Shown in pieces: positions 1-9,380 of a DNA stretch of 64,000 nt. A model generated the notes under the pieces. The model was not told where the DNA came from and did not search any database. It saw only the letters and a program-made list of their open reading frames with translations. This stretch comes from Bauldia sp. (GTDB lineage: Bacteria; Pseudomonadota; Alphaproteobacteria; Rhizobiales; Kaistiaceae), in contig JBBCGQ010000001.1 of NCBI GenBank assembly GCA_037200845.1, positions 2,740,237 through 2,804,236 of the forward strand, written 5' to 3'. Each line of letters starts with the position of its first letter. Within the stretch, counting starts at the first letter, position 1. A program made the position numbers and the translations under genes.

Positions 1-1
1 G

Positions 2-1738
2 GCGATCGCCGCTGCCCGCGATGCCATCGCCAAGCGTTACGGCCAGCAGTACGTGCCGGAGACGGCGCGCATGTACCAGACCAAGGCCAAGAACGCGCAG
101 GAGGCCCACGAGGCCATCCGCCCGACCGACCTCCACAACCATCCGGACGATGCAGGCCGTTCGCTGGAAGCCGACCAGGCGCGGCTCTACGACCTGATCT
201 GGAAGCGCATGACCGCGAGCCAGATGGCATCGGCGGAACTGGAGCGCACCACGGTCGAGATCGCCGCCGGCGTCGCCCAGCCGGTCAACCTCCGCGCCAC
301 CGGTCAGGTCGTCCGCTTCGACGGCTTCCTGACGCTCTACCAGGAAGGCCGCGACGAGGAAGCCCCAGCCCAGTCGCGCCCCGAGGAAGGCGACGACGAC
401 GGCCGCCTGCCGCCGATGGCCGTCGGCGACAAGCTGACCGAGCACGGCATAGAGACCGAGCAGCATTTCACCGAGCCGCCGCCGCGCTACACGGAGGCGA
501 CGCTGATCAAGAAGATGGAAGAGCTGGGCATCGGCCGCCCGTCGACCTATGCCGCCACCCTCTCCGTGCTCCGCGACCGCGGCTACGTGAAGCTCGAGAA
601 GCGGCAACTCATCCCCGAGGACAAGGGCCGCCTCGTAACGGCGTTCCTGCAGTCGTTCTTCGACCGCTACGTCGAGTACGACTTCACCGCCGATCTCGAA
701 GGCAAGCTCGACCGCATCTCGAACGGCGAGCTGAAGTGGAAGGACGTGCTCCGCGACTTCTGGGCGCAATTCTCCTCCGACGTCGACAAGACGAAGGAGC
801 TGCGCGTCTCCGAGGTGCTGGACGTCCTGAATGAGCTACTCGGTCCGCACGTTTTCCCGGCCCGCGCCGACGGCGGCGACCCGCGCCAGTGCCCGAACTG
901 CGGCACCGGCCGCCTGTCCCTGAAGCTCGGCAAGTTCGGCGCCTTCATCGGCTGCTCGAACTATCCCGAGTGCCGCTACACCCGCCAGCTCGCGGTCAGC
1001 GAAGGCGGCGCGGACTTCGGCGCCGACGGCAAGCTGCTTGGCACCGATCCGGATACCGGCGTCAACGTCACGCTGCGCTCGGGCCGTTTCGGTCCGTACC
1101 TGCAGCTCGGCGAGCAGGGCGAGGACAAGGAAGTAAAGCCGAAGCGCGCGTCCATCCCCAAGGGCTGGGACCTCAACGACATCGACCTCGACAAGGCGCT
1201 GTCGCTGCTCCGCCTGCCGCGCGAGGTCGGCGTCCATCCCGAGACCGGCCGGCCGATCACCGCCGGCATCGGCCGCTACGGCCCGTTCGTGAAGCACGAG
1301 AACACGTTCGCCAACCTCGAATCGGTCGACGATGTTTTCACCGTCGGCCTGAATCATGCGGTGACGCTGATCGCCGAGAAGGCTGCCGGCGGCGGACGGC
1401 GCGGCGGACGGGGCACGCCCAAGGCGCTGAAGGATCTCGGCGAGCATCCCGATGGCGGCGGCAAGATCACTGTCCGCGACGGCAAGTACGGTCCCTACGT
1501 CAACCACGGCAAGGTCAATGCGACGCTGCCGAAGGACATGGTGCCGACCGAAGTTACCGTGGCGCAGGCGCTGGAACTCATCGCCGCCCGCGCCGGCAAG
1601 AAACCGACACGTGGGCGCGCCAAGAAGGCGGCGCCCGCAAGATCCGACGCCGAGGCCAAACCGAAGGCCCAGACCAAGGCCAAGGCGAAACCCAAATCAA
1701 AGAAGAAACCGGCCGTACCCGAACCCGTGGACGGCTGA
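2..1738 (+). CDS. topA: DNA topoisomerase I, C-terminal part (5' end outside window)
   Basis: Type IA topoisomerase that relaxes negative supercoils. The reading frame is open from base 2, so the N-terminal Toprim domain and the catalytic tyrosine lie upstream of the window. Visible are the conserved stretch around ELGIGRPSTYA that closes the core domain, a four-cysteine zinc finger (CPNC...GCSNYPEC), and three C-terminal repeats each with a GxYGPF/Y or GRFGPY motif. The tail is rich in Lys, Ala and Pro, as in alphaproteobacterial TopA. rnr follows 21 bases downstream on the same strand, the usual order in Rhizobiales. Identification is firm; only the start is missing. Confidence 0.96.
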   Translation, partial: AIAAARDAIAKRYGQQYVPETARMYQTKAKNAQEAHEAIRPTDLHNHPDDAGRSLEADQARLYDLIWKRMTASQMASAELERTTVEIAAGVAQPVNLRATGQVVRFDGFLTLYQEGRDEEAPAQSRPEEGDDDGRLPPMAVGDKLTEHGIETEQHFTEPPPRYTEATLIKKMEELGIGRPSTYAATLSVLRDRGYVKLEKRQLIPEDKGRLVTAFLQSFFDRYVEYDFTADLEGKLDRISNGELKWKDVLRDFWAQFSSDVDKTKELRVSEVLDVLNELLGPHVFPARADGGDPRQCPNCGTGRLSLKLGKFGAFIGCSNYPECRYTRQLAVSEGGADFGADGKLLGTDPDTGVNVTLRSGRFGPYLQLGEQGEDKEVKPKRASIPKGWDLNDIDLDKALSLLRLPREVGVHPETGRPITAGIGRYGPFVKHENTFANLESVDDVFTVGLNHAVTLIAEKAAGGGRRGGRGTPKALKDLGEHPDGGGKITVRDGKYGPYVNHGKVNATLPKDMVPTEVTVAQALELIAARAGKKPTRGRAKKAAPARSDAEAKPKAQTKAKAKPKSKKKPAVPEPVDG

Positions 1739-1759
1739 GGAACCAGAATCGAAACGAAA

Positions 1760-4012
1760 TTGACTGAACAGAAGAAACCGAAACAGAAGAGCAAGAAGCC
1801 GCAAGGCCAGGAACTCCCCACTCGCGAGCAGATACTCGCCTTTATCGCCGAACATCCCGGAGAGACCGGCAAGCGCGAGATCGCGCGCCACTTCGGCATC
1901 ACCGGCGCAAAACGCATCCCCCTCAAGGCACTGCTCAAGGACCTCGCCCAGGAAGGCGCGGTCGAAAGCCGCCACCGCAAGCTCAAGCGGCCGAACGACA
2001 TCCCCGAAGTCACCGTGCTGGAGATCACCGGCCGCGACCGCGACGGCGACGTGATCGCCCGCCTCGTCGACTGGTCGGCCGAGAACGGCGAGCCGCCGCG
2101 CATCGAAATCGAACGTACGCGTTCGAAGGACGCCCCTGCCCCCGGCATCGGCGACCGCGTGCTGGCCCGCCTGTCCCGACGCGGCGCCGACTACTCAGCG
2201 CGCATCATCAAGGTGTTGGAGAAGCGCCCGGCGACAGTGCTCGGCGTCGTCCGCGGCGCCACCATCGACCCGATCGACAAGAAATCGAAGATGCTCCACC
2301 TCGACCAGGCCGACGTCGGCAAGGCCAAGGACGGCGACCTCGTCACCCTGTCGGTCACGACCTCGGGCCGCTTCGGCGTCGAGCGCGTCAACATCGTCGA
2401 GAATCTCGGCTCGGTGAGTAACGAGAAGGCGGTCTCCATGATCGCCATCCACGCGCACAATATTCCCTACGTCTTCCCCGCCGACGTGCTCGCCGAGGCG
2501 GAAGATGCCCGGCGCGCGACGATGGAGCACCGCGAGGATTGGCGCGACGAGCCGCTGGTCACCATCGATCCGCCCGATGCCAAGGACCACGACGACGCCG
2601 TCATGGCGGTGCCCGATCCCGATCCGAACAATCCGGGCGGCACGATCGTCACCGTCGCCATCGCCGACGTCGCCTGGTACGTCCGCCCCGGCATGGCGCT
2701 CGACCGCGAGGCGCTGAAGCGCGGCAACTCGGTCTATTTCCCCGACCGCGTCGTGCCGATGCTGCCCGAGCGCATATCGAACGACCTCTGCTCGCTGCGC
2801 GAGCTGGAGGACCGTCCGGCGCTCGCCGTCCGCATGATCTTCAACGCCGAGGGCCGGAAGCTGAACCATCGCTTCCACCGCATCATGATGCGCTCAGCGG
2901 CGAAGCTGTCGTACCAGAAGGCGCAGGACGAATTCGACGGCCGCCCGACCGACCTGAATCAAAATGTGAAGACTGCGCTCGCAAACCTCTGGGCCGGCTA
3001 CGAAATCATCAAGCGCGGACGTGACGCCCGCGAGCCGCTCGACCTCGACCTGCCGGAGCGCAAGGTCGTCCTCGGCAAGGACGGCGGCATCGAGCGCATC
3101 GTCGTGCCGGTGCGGCTGGAAGCCATGCGCCTGATCGAGGAGATGATGATCCAGGCGAACGTCGCCGCGGCCGAGACGCTGGAGGCGAAGAAGTCGCCGC
3201 TGGTCTATCGCATCCACGACCAGCCCTCGATGGCCAAGCAGGAGGCGCTGCGCGATTTCCTGAAGTCGATCGAGCTGTCGTTCCCGAAGGGCGGCAACCT
3301 GCGTCCCTCGAACTTCAACTACATCCTCGACAAGGCGGAGGGCTCGGAGCACGGCCCGCTGCTCCACGAGGTCGTGCTGCGCACGCAGGCGCAGGCCGAG
3401 TACAGCCCCGACAACATCGGGCACTTCGGCCTCAACCTCCGCCGCTACGCCCACTTCACCTCGCCGATCCGCCGCTATGCCGACCTGATCGTCCACCGCG
3501 CGCTGGTCCGCTCGCTGGGCTTCGGACCGGGCGGATTGCCGGACGGGATCGAGGAACATCTGGTCGAGATCGCGACGCAGATCTCGCAGGCCGAGCGCCG
3601 CGCCATGGCGGCCGAGCGCGACACCGTCGATCGGCTGGTCGCCCATTGGCTGGCCGACCGCGTCGGCGCCGAGTTCCGCGGCCGCATTTCCGGCGTCACC
3701 CGCGCCGGCCTGTTCGTGAAACTCGACGAGACCGGCGCCGACGGCTTCGTGCCGATGCGCACGCTGGGCTCGGAATTCTTCGTCTTCGACGAGGCCAAGC
3801 ACGCGGTCATCGGCTCGCGCTCGGGCGAGATGCATCGCCTCGGCGACAAGGTCGAGGTGAAGCTGGTCGAGGCCGCGCCCCTGGCCGGCGCGCTCCGCTT
3901 CGAGCTGCTGTCGGAGGGCAAGGTGCTGCCCCGCAAGGACCGCCCCTCGCCCGACCAGCACCGGCACCCGGGCTCGCGCAGCCGCGTGCCGGATCGTGGG
4001 CGGCGGCGCTAG
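1760..4012 (+). CDS. rnr: Ribonuclease R (3'-5' exoribonuclease)
   Basis: RNase II/R family exonuclease that degrades structured RNA and takes part in RNA quality control. The 750-residue protein has an N-terminal winged-helix region (about 20-75), cold-shock-like OB folds, the RNB catalytic domain with the Mg-binding motif DPPDAKDHDDAV near residues 270-281, and a C-terminal S1 domain (GRISGVTRAGLFVKL, about 645-710), followed by a basic tail. The start is a TTG codon just after topA; no in-frame ATG precedes the winged helix, so the TTG is favoured. It is probably cotranscribed with topA. Confidence 0.95.
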   Translation: MTEQKKPKQKSKKPQGQELPTREQILAFIAEHPGETGKREIARHFGITGAKRIPLKALLKDLAQEGAVESRHRKLKRPNDIPEVTVLEITGRDRDGDVIARLVDWSAENGEPPRIEIERTRSKDAPAPGIGDRVLARLSRRGADYSARIIKVLEKRPATVLGVVRGATIDPIDKKSKMLHLDQADVGKAKDGDLVTLSVTTSGRFGVERVNIVENLGSVSNEKAVSMIAIHAHNIPYVFPADVLAEAEDARRATMEHREDWRDEPLVTIDPPDAKDHDDAVMAVPDPDPNNPGGTIVTVAIADVAWYVRPGMALDREALKRGNSVYFPDRVVPMLPERISNDLCSLRELEDRPALAVRMIFNAEGRKLNHRFHRIMMRSAAKLSYQKAQDEFDGRPTDLNQNVKTALANLWAGYEIIKRGRDAREPLDLDLPERKVVLGKDGGIERIVVPVRLEAMRLIEEMMIQANVAAAETLEAKKSPLVYRIHDQPSMAKQEALRDFLKSIELSFPKGGNLRPSNFNYILDKAEGSEHGPLLHEVVLRTQAQAEYSPDNIGHFGLNLRRYAHFTSPIRRYADLIVHRALVRSLGFGPGGLPDGIEEHLVEIATQISQAERRAMAAERDTVDRLVAHWLADRVGAEFRGRISGVTRAGLFVKLDETGADGFVPMRTLGSEFFVFDEAKHAVIGSRSGEMHRLGDKVEVKLVEAAPLAGALRFELLSEGKVLPRKDRPSPDQHRHPGSRSRVPDRGRRR

Positions 4013-4162
4013 CATAAGGACCCGCAGAAGCGATTCCCGGGGGCCCATGTCGTTCAGCTATTTCTTCGAATACTGCGTCACCGCCGACAATTTCGATGAC
4101 ACCGGGCGCGACGTATCCGTAACTCGCCGGATCGCGATAAGCGGCGGCGTTGGGCAGCGAGC
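4013..4162. other. Gap between convergent rnr and glycosyltransferase
   Basis: No RNA gene or clear terminator is seen. A 39-codon plus-strand ORF (4047-4166, beginning MSFSYFFEY) has no recognisable features and overlaps the 3' end of the glycosyltransferase gene; I do not call it. In the other minus-strand frame the sequence stays open past the glycosyltransferase stop, so a late frameshift cannot be excluded. Confidence 0.3.
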
Positions 4163-5149
4163 CTAACCGGGCGGCATCGCGTCCCTGTTGAAGGGCGTGA
4201 TGCCCTGCTCCACGTCGGCGAAACGGAGCGTCGGCAGGAGCGCCGCCAGCGCGGGCGCGTCTGTCGTCCGCGGCAGCACCGCCTTCGCCGGCAACGGGCC
4301 GGCCGACGGCCGCGGCCCGGATTGCATCGCGCCCCAGACGGTCGCGAATTCCGGCGCGCGGACAAAACCCGGCCACGGCGAGTTGCGGAAATAGCTGACC
4401 ATGTCGGCACGCACCGGATGGTCCTCGACGAAGCCCGCCTGCCACGGCTTCGCGGTGCCGGCGAAGTGGACGACGACCGGCGGGAAGACGCGCCGCACGA
4501 ACGAATTCCAGATCGCCATCATCGTGTTCATGGCCGGCGACAGCTCGAGCCAGCGGCGGGAAAACACCGTGTTCAGCGCCGCCTGATCGTGCGTGCGCTC
4601 GCGCGCCACGACCGCGACCAGCGCGCGGCTGCTCCGCGCCGCAACGTAGGCCGCACGATCGATGAGCACGACGCCGGCGTTGAAGTAGCGCCCGTCGCCG
4701 CTCCGCGCGACCTCGCGCCGGACGTTGGCGGAGGGCTCCAGTATCGCCAGCAGGTCGCGCACCGCCGCGATGGTGTGGCCGCCCATGTCGAGATCGAAGA
4801 GTCGGAACAGGAGCGCGTTTTCGATGGCGATGTCGGTGTCGAGATAGAGGATGCGCTCGATGCTCGCCGGCACGACGTCGGGCAGGAACAGCCGAAAGAA
4901 CGTGGCGCCAGAAACGCGGTCGTTGACGCGCGGCAGCTTGCCCGAGAAATCGACGTAGCGAAGCCCGGCCGGCACGCCGAACGCCTTGGCGGCGGTGAGG
5001 CCCTCCATGGAATCGGAGAAGATCAGGATCTCGGTGTCGTCGCGGTAGTTCAGCGCCGCCAGCCGGTTCGCGAGATAGGCGGCGGCCGGGATCATCGCCT
5101 GATCGGCGACCATCGCGACGGCGTATCTCGGCGTTCCACTTTGCGGCAT
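4163..5149 (-). CDS. Glycosyltransferase family 8 protein
   Basis: Predicted 328-residue retaining glycosyltransferase of the GT8 family (LPS glucosyl/galactosyltransferase, glycogenin type). The N-terminus has the usual beta-strand of GT8 (YAVAMVADQ), and the DxD metal/nucleotide-sugar site is present as LYLDTDIAIEN, followed by a conserved RYFNAGVVLID segment. The start was set at MPQSG; the frame is open further upstream but that extension shows no homology-like features and would overlap the opposite-strand DUF983 gene. Acceptor and sugar are unknown; a role in LPS or capsule decoration is an inference from the family. It sits alone between rnr and the DUF983 gene. Confidence 0.8.
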   Translation of the reverse strand: MPQSGTPRYAVAMVADQAMIPAAAYLANRLAALNYRDDTEILIFSDSMEGLTAAKAFGVPAGLRYVDFSGKLPRVNDRVSGATFFRLFLPDVVPASIERILYLDTDIAIENALLFRLFDLDMGGHTIAAVRDLLAILEPSANVRREVARSGDGRYFNAGVVLIDRAAYVAARSSRALVAVVARERTHDQAALNTVFSRRWLELSPAMNTMMAIWNSFVRRVFPPVVVHFAGTAKPWQAGFVEDHPVRADMVSYFRNSPWPGFVRAPEFATVWGAMQSGPRPSAGPLPAKAVLPRTTDAPALAALLPTLRFADVEQGITPFNRDAMPPG

Positions 5150-5286
5150 GGGCGCGGAACCTATGCTTAACCGGCGGTATTGGCGATACGGCCGGCCCGA
5201 ATCCGGCCGACCGTTGCGCGCCGGACATGCCTGCCGTGGCAATGAAACGCATTGCGGAAGCAGGCTTCGGAGCCCATGTTTCCGGC

Positions 5287-5733
5287 ATGGCAATCGCCCA
5301 TGACATCGTTCCCGAAATCGTCGAGCCCCGCCCGCTGTTTCAGGCGATGCTGCGCGGCTTCCTCGGCCGCTGCCCGAACTGCGGCAAGGGCCACCTGTTC
5401 GGCAAATTCCTGAAGCCCGTGGCGCACTGCGAGGTCTGCGGCGAGGACTATACGCACCAGCGCGCCGACGACGCGCCGCCGTATTTCACGATGGTCATCG
5501 TCGGCCACCTGCTCGTGCCGGTGCTGCTCGCCGTGCAGCTCACGACCCAGCTCACCGTCGCCCAGCACCTGATGATATGGCTGCCGCTGACCGGCATCCT
5601 GACCGTCGGTCTGCTCCAGCCGGTCAAGGGCGCGATCATCGCGCTGCAGTGGGCGCTGCGCATGCACGGCTTCGACGGCCGCGGCGACGACGACGCTCAG
5701 TCCTTGCCGTACAGCGGGTTCACCACCGAATAG
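5287..5733 (+). CDS. DUF983 family zinc-ribbon membrane protein
   Basis: 148-residue protein of the DUF983 family, of unknown function. It has an N-terminal zinc-ribbon-like motif, CPNCGKG followed by CEVCGEDY, and then two hydrophobic helices (about residues 65-87 and 92-115). This family is routinely found beside rnr/topA and rpmG in Rhizobiales, which matches the order here. The start MAIAHDI was preferred to an upstream in-frame ATG at 5227 because family members begin close to the zinc ribbon. The 3' end overlaps the convergent downstream gene by 37 bases. Confidence 0.85.
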   Translation: MAIAHDIVPEIVEPRPLFQAMLRGFLGRCPNCGKGHLFGKFLKPVAHCEVCGEDYTHQRADDAPPYFTMVIVGHLLVPVLLAVQLTTQLTVAQHLMIWLPLTGILTVGLLQPVKGAIIALQWALRMHGFDGRGDDDAQSLPYSGFTTE

Positions 5734-6614
5734 ACTTCGCCGTAGGCTTGCGGGTCTTCGAACGACACCGGCGCCGTTACAAAGATGCGTTTCTCGCCGT
5801 CGATGAGCAGCGGCGCCGTGACGTATTTTTCGGCGAACGAGATTGTCGCCTCGAGCTTGGCGTGGCTGTTGACCAGGATCAGCCGCCCTCCCCCGTACTC
5901 TGCGATGTAGAGATTGCCGGCGTGATCCATGGCGAGCCCGTCGGGCCCGACGTCCCAGTCGCGCTCGGGATCCTTGCCCACCACATCATCGAGATTGAGG
6001 AAGACGCGCGTGCCGGACAGCGCACCGTTGTCGCCGACGTCGTAAGCCAGGATGCGCCGCGACAGGTGCTCCGAGACGTACAGGATCTTGCCGTCCGGAG
6101 AGAGCGCCACGCCGTTGGAATAATGGATGCCCTCGGCGACGCGGCGGAGCTTGCCGCTCTTGTCGAGATACATCACCGCGCCCTCGATCGGCGCGGTCGG
6201 GGAGAACAGCCCGGACGCCGACCAGAAGATGCCGCCGTTGGCGTCGTTGATCGACGCGTTGGGCGTCAGGAACTGGCGGCCGGTCGCGTCGTGGTCGATG
6301 ACCTCGACGTTCTTGCCGTCGCGTGTGATGCGCACCAGCACCTGCTCGCGGTCGCAGAGAATGACGAGGGTATCGTTTGTGCCGCGCGCTACCGAGGTGG
6401 GCCCGCAGCCCTCGCGCGACCACACCGGCACATTCTCGGTGCCGTTCCAGCGCATGACACGATCGTCGCCCATCTCGGCGTAGTAGATGGCGCCGTGCGC
6501 GGTGGTCGGCCCTTCCGGGTAGGCCGACTGCGGGTTGATGACGACGCGGTCGGCGTCGGTCGCCACCGCCGTCCCTGCCAGAAGCGTGAGGATCACGGCG
6601 CTTTTGCTTGACAT
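5697..6614 (-). CDS. Secreted SMP-30/gluconolactonase-like beta-propeller protein
   Basis: 305-residue protein with a signal peptide ([21 protein letters not shown]) and a six-bladed propeller of the SMP-30/gluconolactonase/LRE type. Characteristic motifs are [19 protein letters not shown] and [22 protein letters not shown], which in the family hold metal-binding Asn/Asp residues. Members hydrolyse sugar lactones or related esters; the substrate here is unknown and the signal peptide implies a periplasmic enzyme. The start was chosen at the methionine opening the signal peptide. Its 5' end faces rpmG, 58 bases away, so the two are divergently transcribed. Confidence 0.8.
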   Translation of the reverse strand: MSSKSAVILTLLAGTAVATDADRVVINPQSAYPEGPTTAHGAIYYAEMGDDRVMRWNGTENVPVWSREGCGPTSVARGTNDTLVILCDREQVLVRITRDGKNVEVIDHDATGRQFLTPNASINDANGGIFWSASGLFSPTAPIEGAVMYLDKSGKLRRVAEGIHYSNGVALSPDGKILYVSEHLSRRILAYDVGDNGALSGTRVFLNLDDVVGKDPERDWDVGPDGLAMDHAGNLYIAEYGGGRLILVNSHAKLEATISFAEKYVTAPLLIDGEKRIFVTAPVSFEDPQAYGEVYSVVNPLYGKD

Positions 6615-6672
6615 CGCGAGCGTCGCTCGTAATGTCCGCGCCAATTTCCCGGCGCTTTTCAAGGGTTCCGCC

Positions 6673-6840
6673 ATGGCCAAATCCGCCACCATCAAGATCA
6701 AGCTGCTGTCGTCTGCCGACACCGGCTTCTACTACGTCACCAAGAAGAATTCGCGCACCAAGACCGACAAGATGGTCATGAAGAAGTACGACCCGGTCGC
6801 CAAGAAGCACGTCGAATTCCGCGAGACCAAGATCAAGTAA
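6673..6840 (+). CDS. rpmG: 50S ribosomal protein L33
   Basis: 55-residue ribosomal protein of the large subunit. The sequence is the typical short basic L33 ([21 protein letters not shown], then [19 protein letters not shown] and a C-terminal FRETKIK). It lacks the CxxC pairs of zinc-binding L33 paralogues, as usual in this class. Located beside DUF983, pleD and divK, a conserved arrangement. An intrinsic terminator follows directly. Confidence 0.97.
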   Translation: MAKSATIKIKLLSSADTGFYYVTKKNSRTKTDKMVMKKYDPVAKKHVEFRETKIK

Positions 6841-6860
6841 TCCCGCCGCCGTTCGGGCAA

Positions 6861-6895
6861 CAAAAAAGCACCGCTTTCGCGGTGCTTTTTCGTTT
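6861..6895 (+). terminator. Intrinsic terminator of rpmG
   Basis: A GC-rich hairpin (aaaagcaccg, loop, cggtgctttt) is followed by further T residues. It starts about 20 bases after the rpmG stop codon and points in the direction of rpmG. Its A-rich left flank would also let it work in the opposite direction. Confidence 0.85.
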
Positions 6896-6918
6896 TGGCC
6901 TCTGGCGGCCTAATTAGT

Positions 6919-6975
6919 GGCCGGCCCAGAACGGGTTTGTACGAGGAGGCCACTCAATCCGTTCTGGAGCCGGCC
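6919..6975. repeat. Inverted repeat in the rpmG-pleD gap
   Basis: The gap from 6896 to 7240 (about 345 bases) between convergent rpmG and pleD holds an imperfect inverted repeat: GGCCGGC-CC-AGAACGG at 6919-6934 and CCGTTCT-GGA-GCCGGCC at 6959-6975, separated by about 24 bases. It could form a long hairpin. No gene is convincing in the gap: an 86-codon minus-strand ORF (6910-7170) has no recognisable features. An AT-rich patch (7192-7213) lies just downstream of pleD. Confidence 0.5.
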
Positions 6976-7240
6976 TACCCTACGGACCCAGGAGATGCGG
7001 CGGACCTGAGCACTCCGCAGGGTATCTGAATCATGAACTATCTTGCGATCAGGACGGGGATGTGACAGTCGCCGCTGATTCGCTCTCACACGCGCCGCTT
7101 GCTCTCCTCGTTGAAACGACCGTCCAAACCTTACCGTCCCGGAGAGCGTTAGCAAACGGTAAGTCGCCAAAAGTCCATTGCATCTAGGCGTTTAGCTAAT
7201 TTTAATAATTAACCGCGGCAGCCATCGCAACCTATAAGTG

Positions 7241-8608
7241 TCACGCCGCGGCTGCCACCCGGTTGCGCCCTGCCCGTTTCGCCTCGTAAAGGGCCTCGTC
7301 TGCCCGTTTAAGTAGTGTCTCCGGCGTATCCTCGGCGCCGACCAGCGACGATATCCCGATCGACACGGTGACCTCGAGCGTCTCCTGGCTTTCCGGTATG
7401 CGGAAGGGCTCGACCGCGATCTTCTGGCGCAGGCGCTCGCCGACCAGCAGCGCCAGCGCCGCATCGGTATCGGGCATGGCGATGACGAATTCCTCGCCGC
7501 CCATGCGGCAGGCAAGGTCGATGCCGCGCACCGCCTTGCGGACCCGGCGCGAGAATTCGCGCAGCACGTCGTCGCCGACCAGATGGCCGAAGCCGTCGTT
7601 GATCGCCTTGAAATGATCGATGTCGAGCACGAGCACCGACAGCGGCTTCTCGCGGGCGATCGCCTGCTGCACGAGCGTCACCAGGTGGCGCTCCAGATAG
7701 CGGCGGTTGTGCAGGCCGGTGAGGCCGTCGGTGACCGCCATCTCGATGGTCATCTGGACGTTGTCGCGCAGCCGATCGGAGAAGCGCTTGCGCCGCACCT
7801 GCGTGCGCACGCGCGCCAGCATCTCGTTACGGTCGACCGGGCGGACGAGGTAATCGTTTACACCGAGATCGAGACCGCGGAGCAGCCGCACGTTGTCGTC
7901 CGGATCGACAATCACCAGGATCGGCAACAGGCGCGTGCGGTCGAGCGAGCGCAGGTGCGAGCAGAGACGCAGGCCGTCGATCTGCTTGAGGTTGAGGCTG
8001 ACGATGGCGAGGTCGTAGTCGCCCTCGGCGGCGCGGAACAGCGCCTCCTGCGGCTCCGGTTCGTGGTCGACGGTGTGGTGCGGCGACAGGATCGTCTTGA
8101 CGCGGTCGGTGGTCGACGGGCTGTCGTCGACGAGCAGCACCTTGCCGCCCTCCCCGCCGAGCGTCGCCGGATCGAAGGCGTCGTCGAGCCCGATCTCGGT
8201 CGATGTCGAGACGCGCATCATCAGCTCGTCGGTCAGCATCTTGAGGCGCACGAGACTCTTGACGCGCGTGATGAGCGCGATGTCGTTCACCGGCTTGGTC
8301 AGGAAATCGTCGGCGCCGGCTTCCAGCCCCGCGACCCGGTCGGCCGGCTGGTCGAGCGCCGTGATCATGACGACGGGAATGTGCGCCGTGCGCGGATTGC
8401 CCTTGAGCCGCCGGCAGACCTCGTGGCCGTCCATGCCAGGCATCAGCACGTCGAGCAGGACGATGTCGCACTGGCCGCGGGCGCAGATCTCGAGCGCCGC
8501 CGGACCGTTCATCGCGGTGACGACCTCGAAGTATTCGGCCGCGAGACGCGCCTCGAGCAGCTTGATGTTGGCGACGAGATCGTCGACTACAAGAACGCGG
8601 GCGGTCAT
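7241..8608 (-). CDS. pleD: Diguanylate cyclase response regulator PleD
   Basis: 455-residue two-component effector with REC-REC-GGDEF architecture that makes cyclic di-GMP when phosphorylated and links cell-cycle progression to polar morphogenesis. The first receiver has the acidic pocket VVDD and phospho-acceptor Asp53 (LLDVLMPGMDG); the second (from LLVDDSPST) is an adaptor that lacks the full acceptor motif. The cyclase active site is GGEEF, preceded by an RGID inhibitory I-site five residues upstream, so product inhibition is expected. It follows divK by 7 bases and is surely in the same operon, as in Caulobacter and rhizobia. Confidence 0.95.
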   Translation of the reverse strand: MTARVLVVDDLVANIKLLEARLAAEYFEVVTAMNGPAALEICARGQCDIVLLDVLMPGMDGHEVCRRLKGNPRTAHIPVVMITALDQPADRVAGLEAGADDFLTKPVNDIALITRVKSLVRLKMLTDELMMRVSTSTEIGLDDAFDPATLGGEGGKVLLVDDSPSTTDRVKTILSPHHTVDHEPEPQEALFRAAEGDYDLAIVSLNLKQIDGLRLCSHLRSLDRTRLLPILVIVDPDDNVRLLRGLDLGVNDYLVRPVDRNEMLARVRTQVRRKRFSDRLRDNVQMTIEMAVTDGLTGLHNRRYLERHLVTLVQQAIAREKPLSVLVLDIDHFKAINDGFGHLVGDDVLREFSRRVRKAVRGIDLACRMGGEEFVIAMPDTDAALALLVGERLRQKIAVEPFRIPESQETLEVTVSIGISSLVGAEDTPETLLKRADEALYEAKRAGRNRVAAAA

Positions 8609-8615
8609 CTTGCCG

Positions 8616-8984
8616 TCAGTCCCCGATATACTGCTTGACGGTGTCGAGAAACTTGGCGACCGAGATCGGCTTGGAGAGATACGCCTCGCAGCCGCCCTGG
8701 CGGATGCGCTCCTCGTCGCCCTTCATCGCGAAGGCGGTGACGGCGATGACCGGGATCGTGCGCAGGTCGTCGTCTTCCTTGATCCACTTGGTGACTTCCA
8801 GCCCGGACACTTCCGGCAACTGGATGTCCATGAGGATCAGGTCGGGATGATGCTCGCGCGCCAGGTCGATCGCCTCCAGGCCGTTGCGGGTCTGGACGAT
8901 GTTGTAGCCATTCGCCTCGAGCAGATCGTGGAATAACTTCATATTGAGTTCGTTGTCTTCCACGACAAGGACGGTCTTCGCCAT
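8616..8984 (-). CDS. divK: Single-domain response regulator DivK
   Basis: 122-residue receiver-only protein. In Caulobacter, DivK is phosphorylated by DivJ, dephosphorylated by PleC, and acts through DivL to lower CckA kinase activity and so CtrA phosphorylation. The acidic pair ED (residues 9-10), phospho-acceptor Asp53 ([13 protein letters not shown]), the conserved Thr (AVTAFAM) and Lys (LSKPI) are all present. The start [10 protein letters not shown] was chosen over an upstream in-frame methionine because it matches DivK length. Forms the divK-pleD operon; a GANTC site lies at 9062-9066 in the divergent region. Confidence 0.96.
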   Translation of the reverse strand: MAKTVLVVEDNELNMKLFHDLLEANGYNIVQTRNGLEAIDLAREHHPDLILMDIQLPEVSGLEVTKWIKEDDDLRTIPVIAVTAFAMKGDEERIRQGGCEAYLSKPISVAKFLDTVKQYIGD

Positions 8985-9083
8985 TGCTTGGTTTCCGGGG
9001 ATCGGGCGCCCAAATTCTAGTCGCCACAGGGCGCGCGTCCTGAGACCTGAAACGTAGATGCGATTCATTGCGGAAAGGCAAAT

Positions 9084-9380
9084 ATGAAGCCCGAAAAACG
9101 GGGGCAGTTAAGTCTTGAGGCAGCCGGGGAACTCGCCGCGACCGGCCTGATGTTCGTGGCCGAGGACCCCGAACACCTCAACCGCTTCCTCGCGTTGACG
9201 GGGCTGGCGCCGCACATGCTGCGCGCCGCTTCCGCCGAGCCCGGATTTCTTGCCGGCGTGCTTGATTATTTCCTAGGGCACGAGCCGACACTGCTGGCAT
9301 TCGCAGCTTATGCCAATGTGCCACCTACTGATGTTGCCGCCGCGCGACGCGTGCTGGCGCCGGAGGACGACGGCCTATGA
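9084..9380 (+). CDS. DUF3572 family protein
   Basis: 98-residue helical protein of the DUF3572 family, found almost only in Alphaproteobacteria and typically next to divK. Conserved features visible are a long amphipathic N-terminal helix, the FL...TGL segment and the C-terminal DVAAARRVL. Function unknown. It is transcribed divergently from divK, and its stop codon overlaps the ATG of the downstream acetyltransferase gene by four bases (ATGA), so the two are translationally coupled. Confidence 0.8.
   Translation: MKPEKRGQLSLEAAGELAATGLMFVAEDPEHLNRFLALTGLAPHMLRAASAEPGFLAGVLDYFLGHEPTLLAFAAYANVPPTDVAAARRVLAPEDDGL

Noticed and set aside
2894-4048. 384-codon open frame antisense to rnr
   Set aside because: Shadow frame rich in Arg, Ala, Asp and His without motifs; the rnr frame is fully conserved.
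4013-4165. Frameshift near the end of the family 8 glycosyltransferase
   Set aside because: The other frame stays open past the stop, but it also stays open far into antisense rnr, so it gives no specific evidence.
4047-4166. Small plus-strand ORF (39 codons) after rnr
   Set aside because: No ribosome site or recognisable feature, and it overlaps the opposite glycosyltransferase gene.
6910-7170. 86-codon minus-strand ORF between rpmG and pleD
   Set aside because: No family resemblance, unusual composition and it runs through an inverted repeat.
7192-7213. TTAA-rich stretch next to pleD as a CtrA box
   Set aside because: The TTAA motifs are three bases apart, not seven, and they lie downstream of pleD rather than at a promoter.
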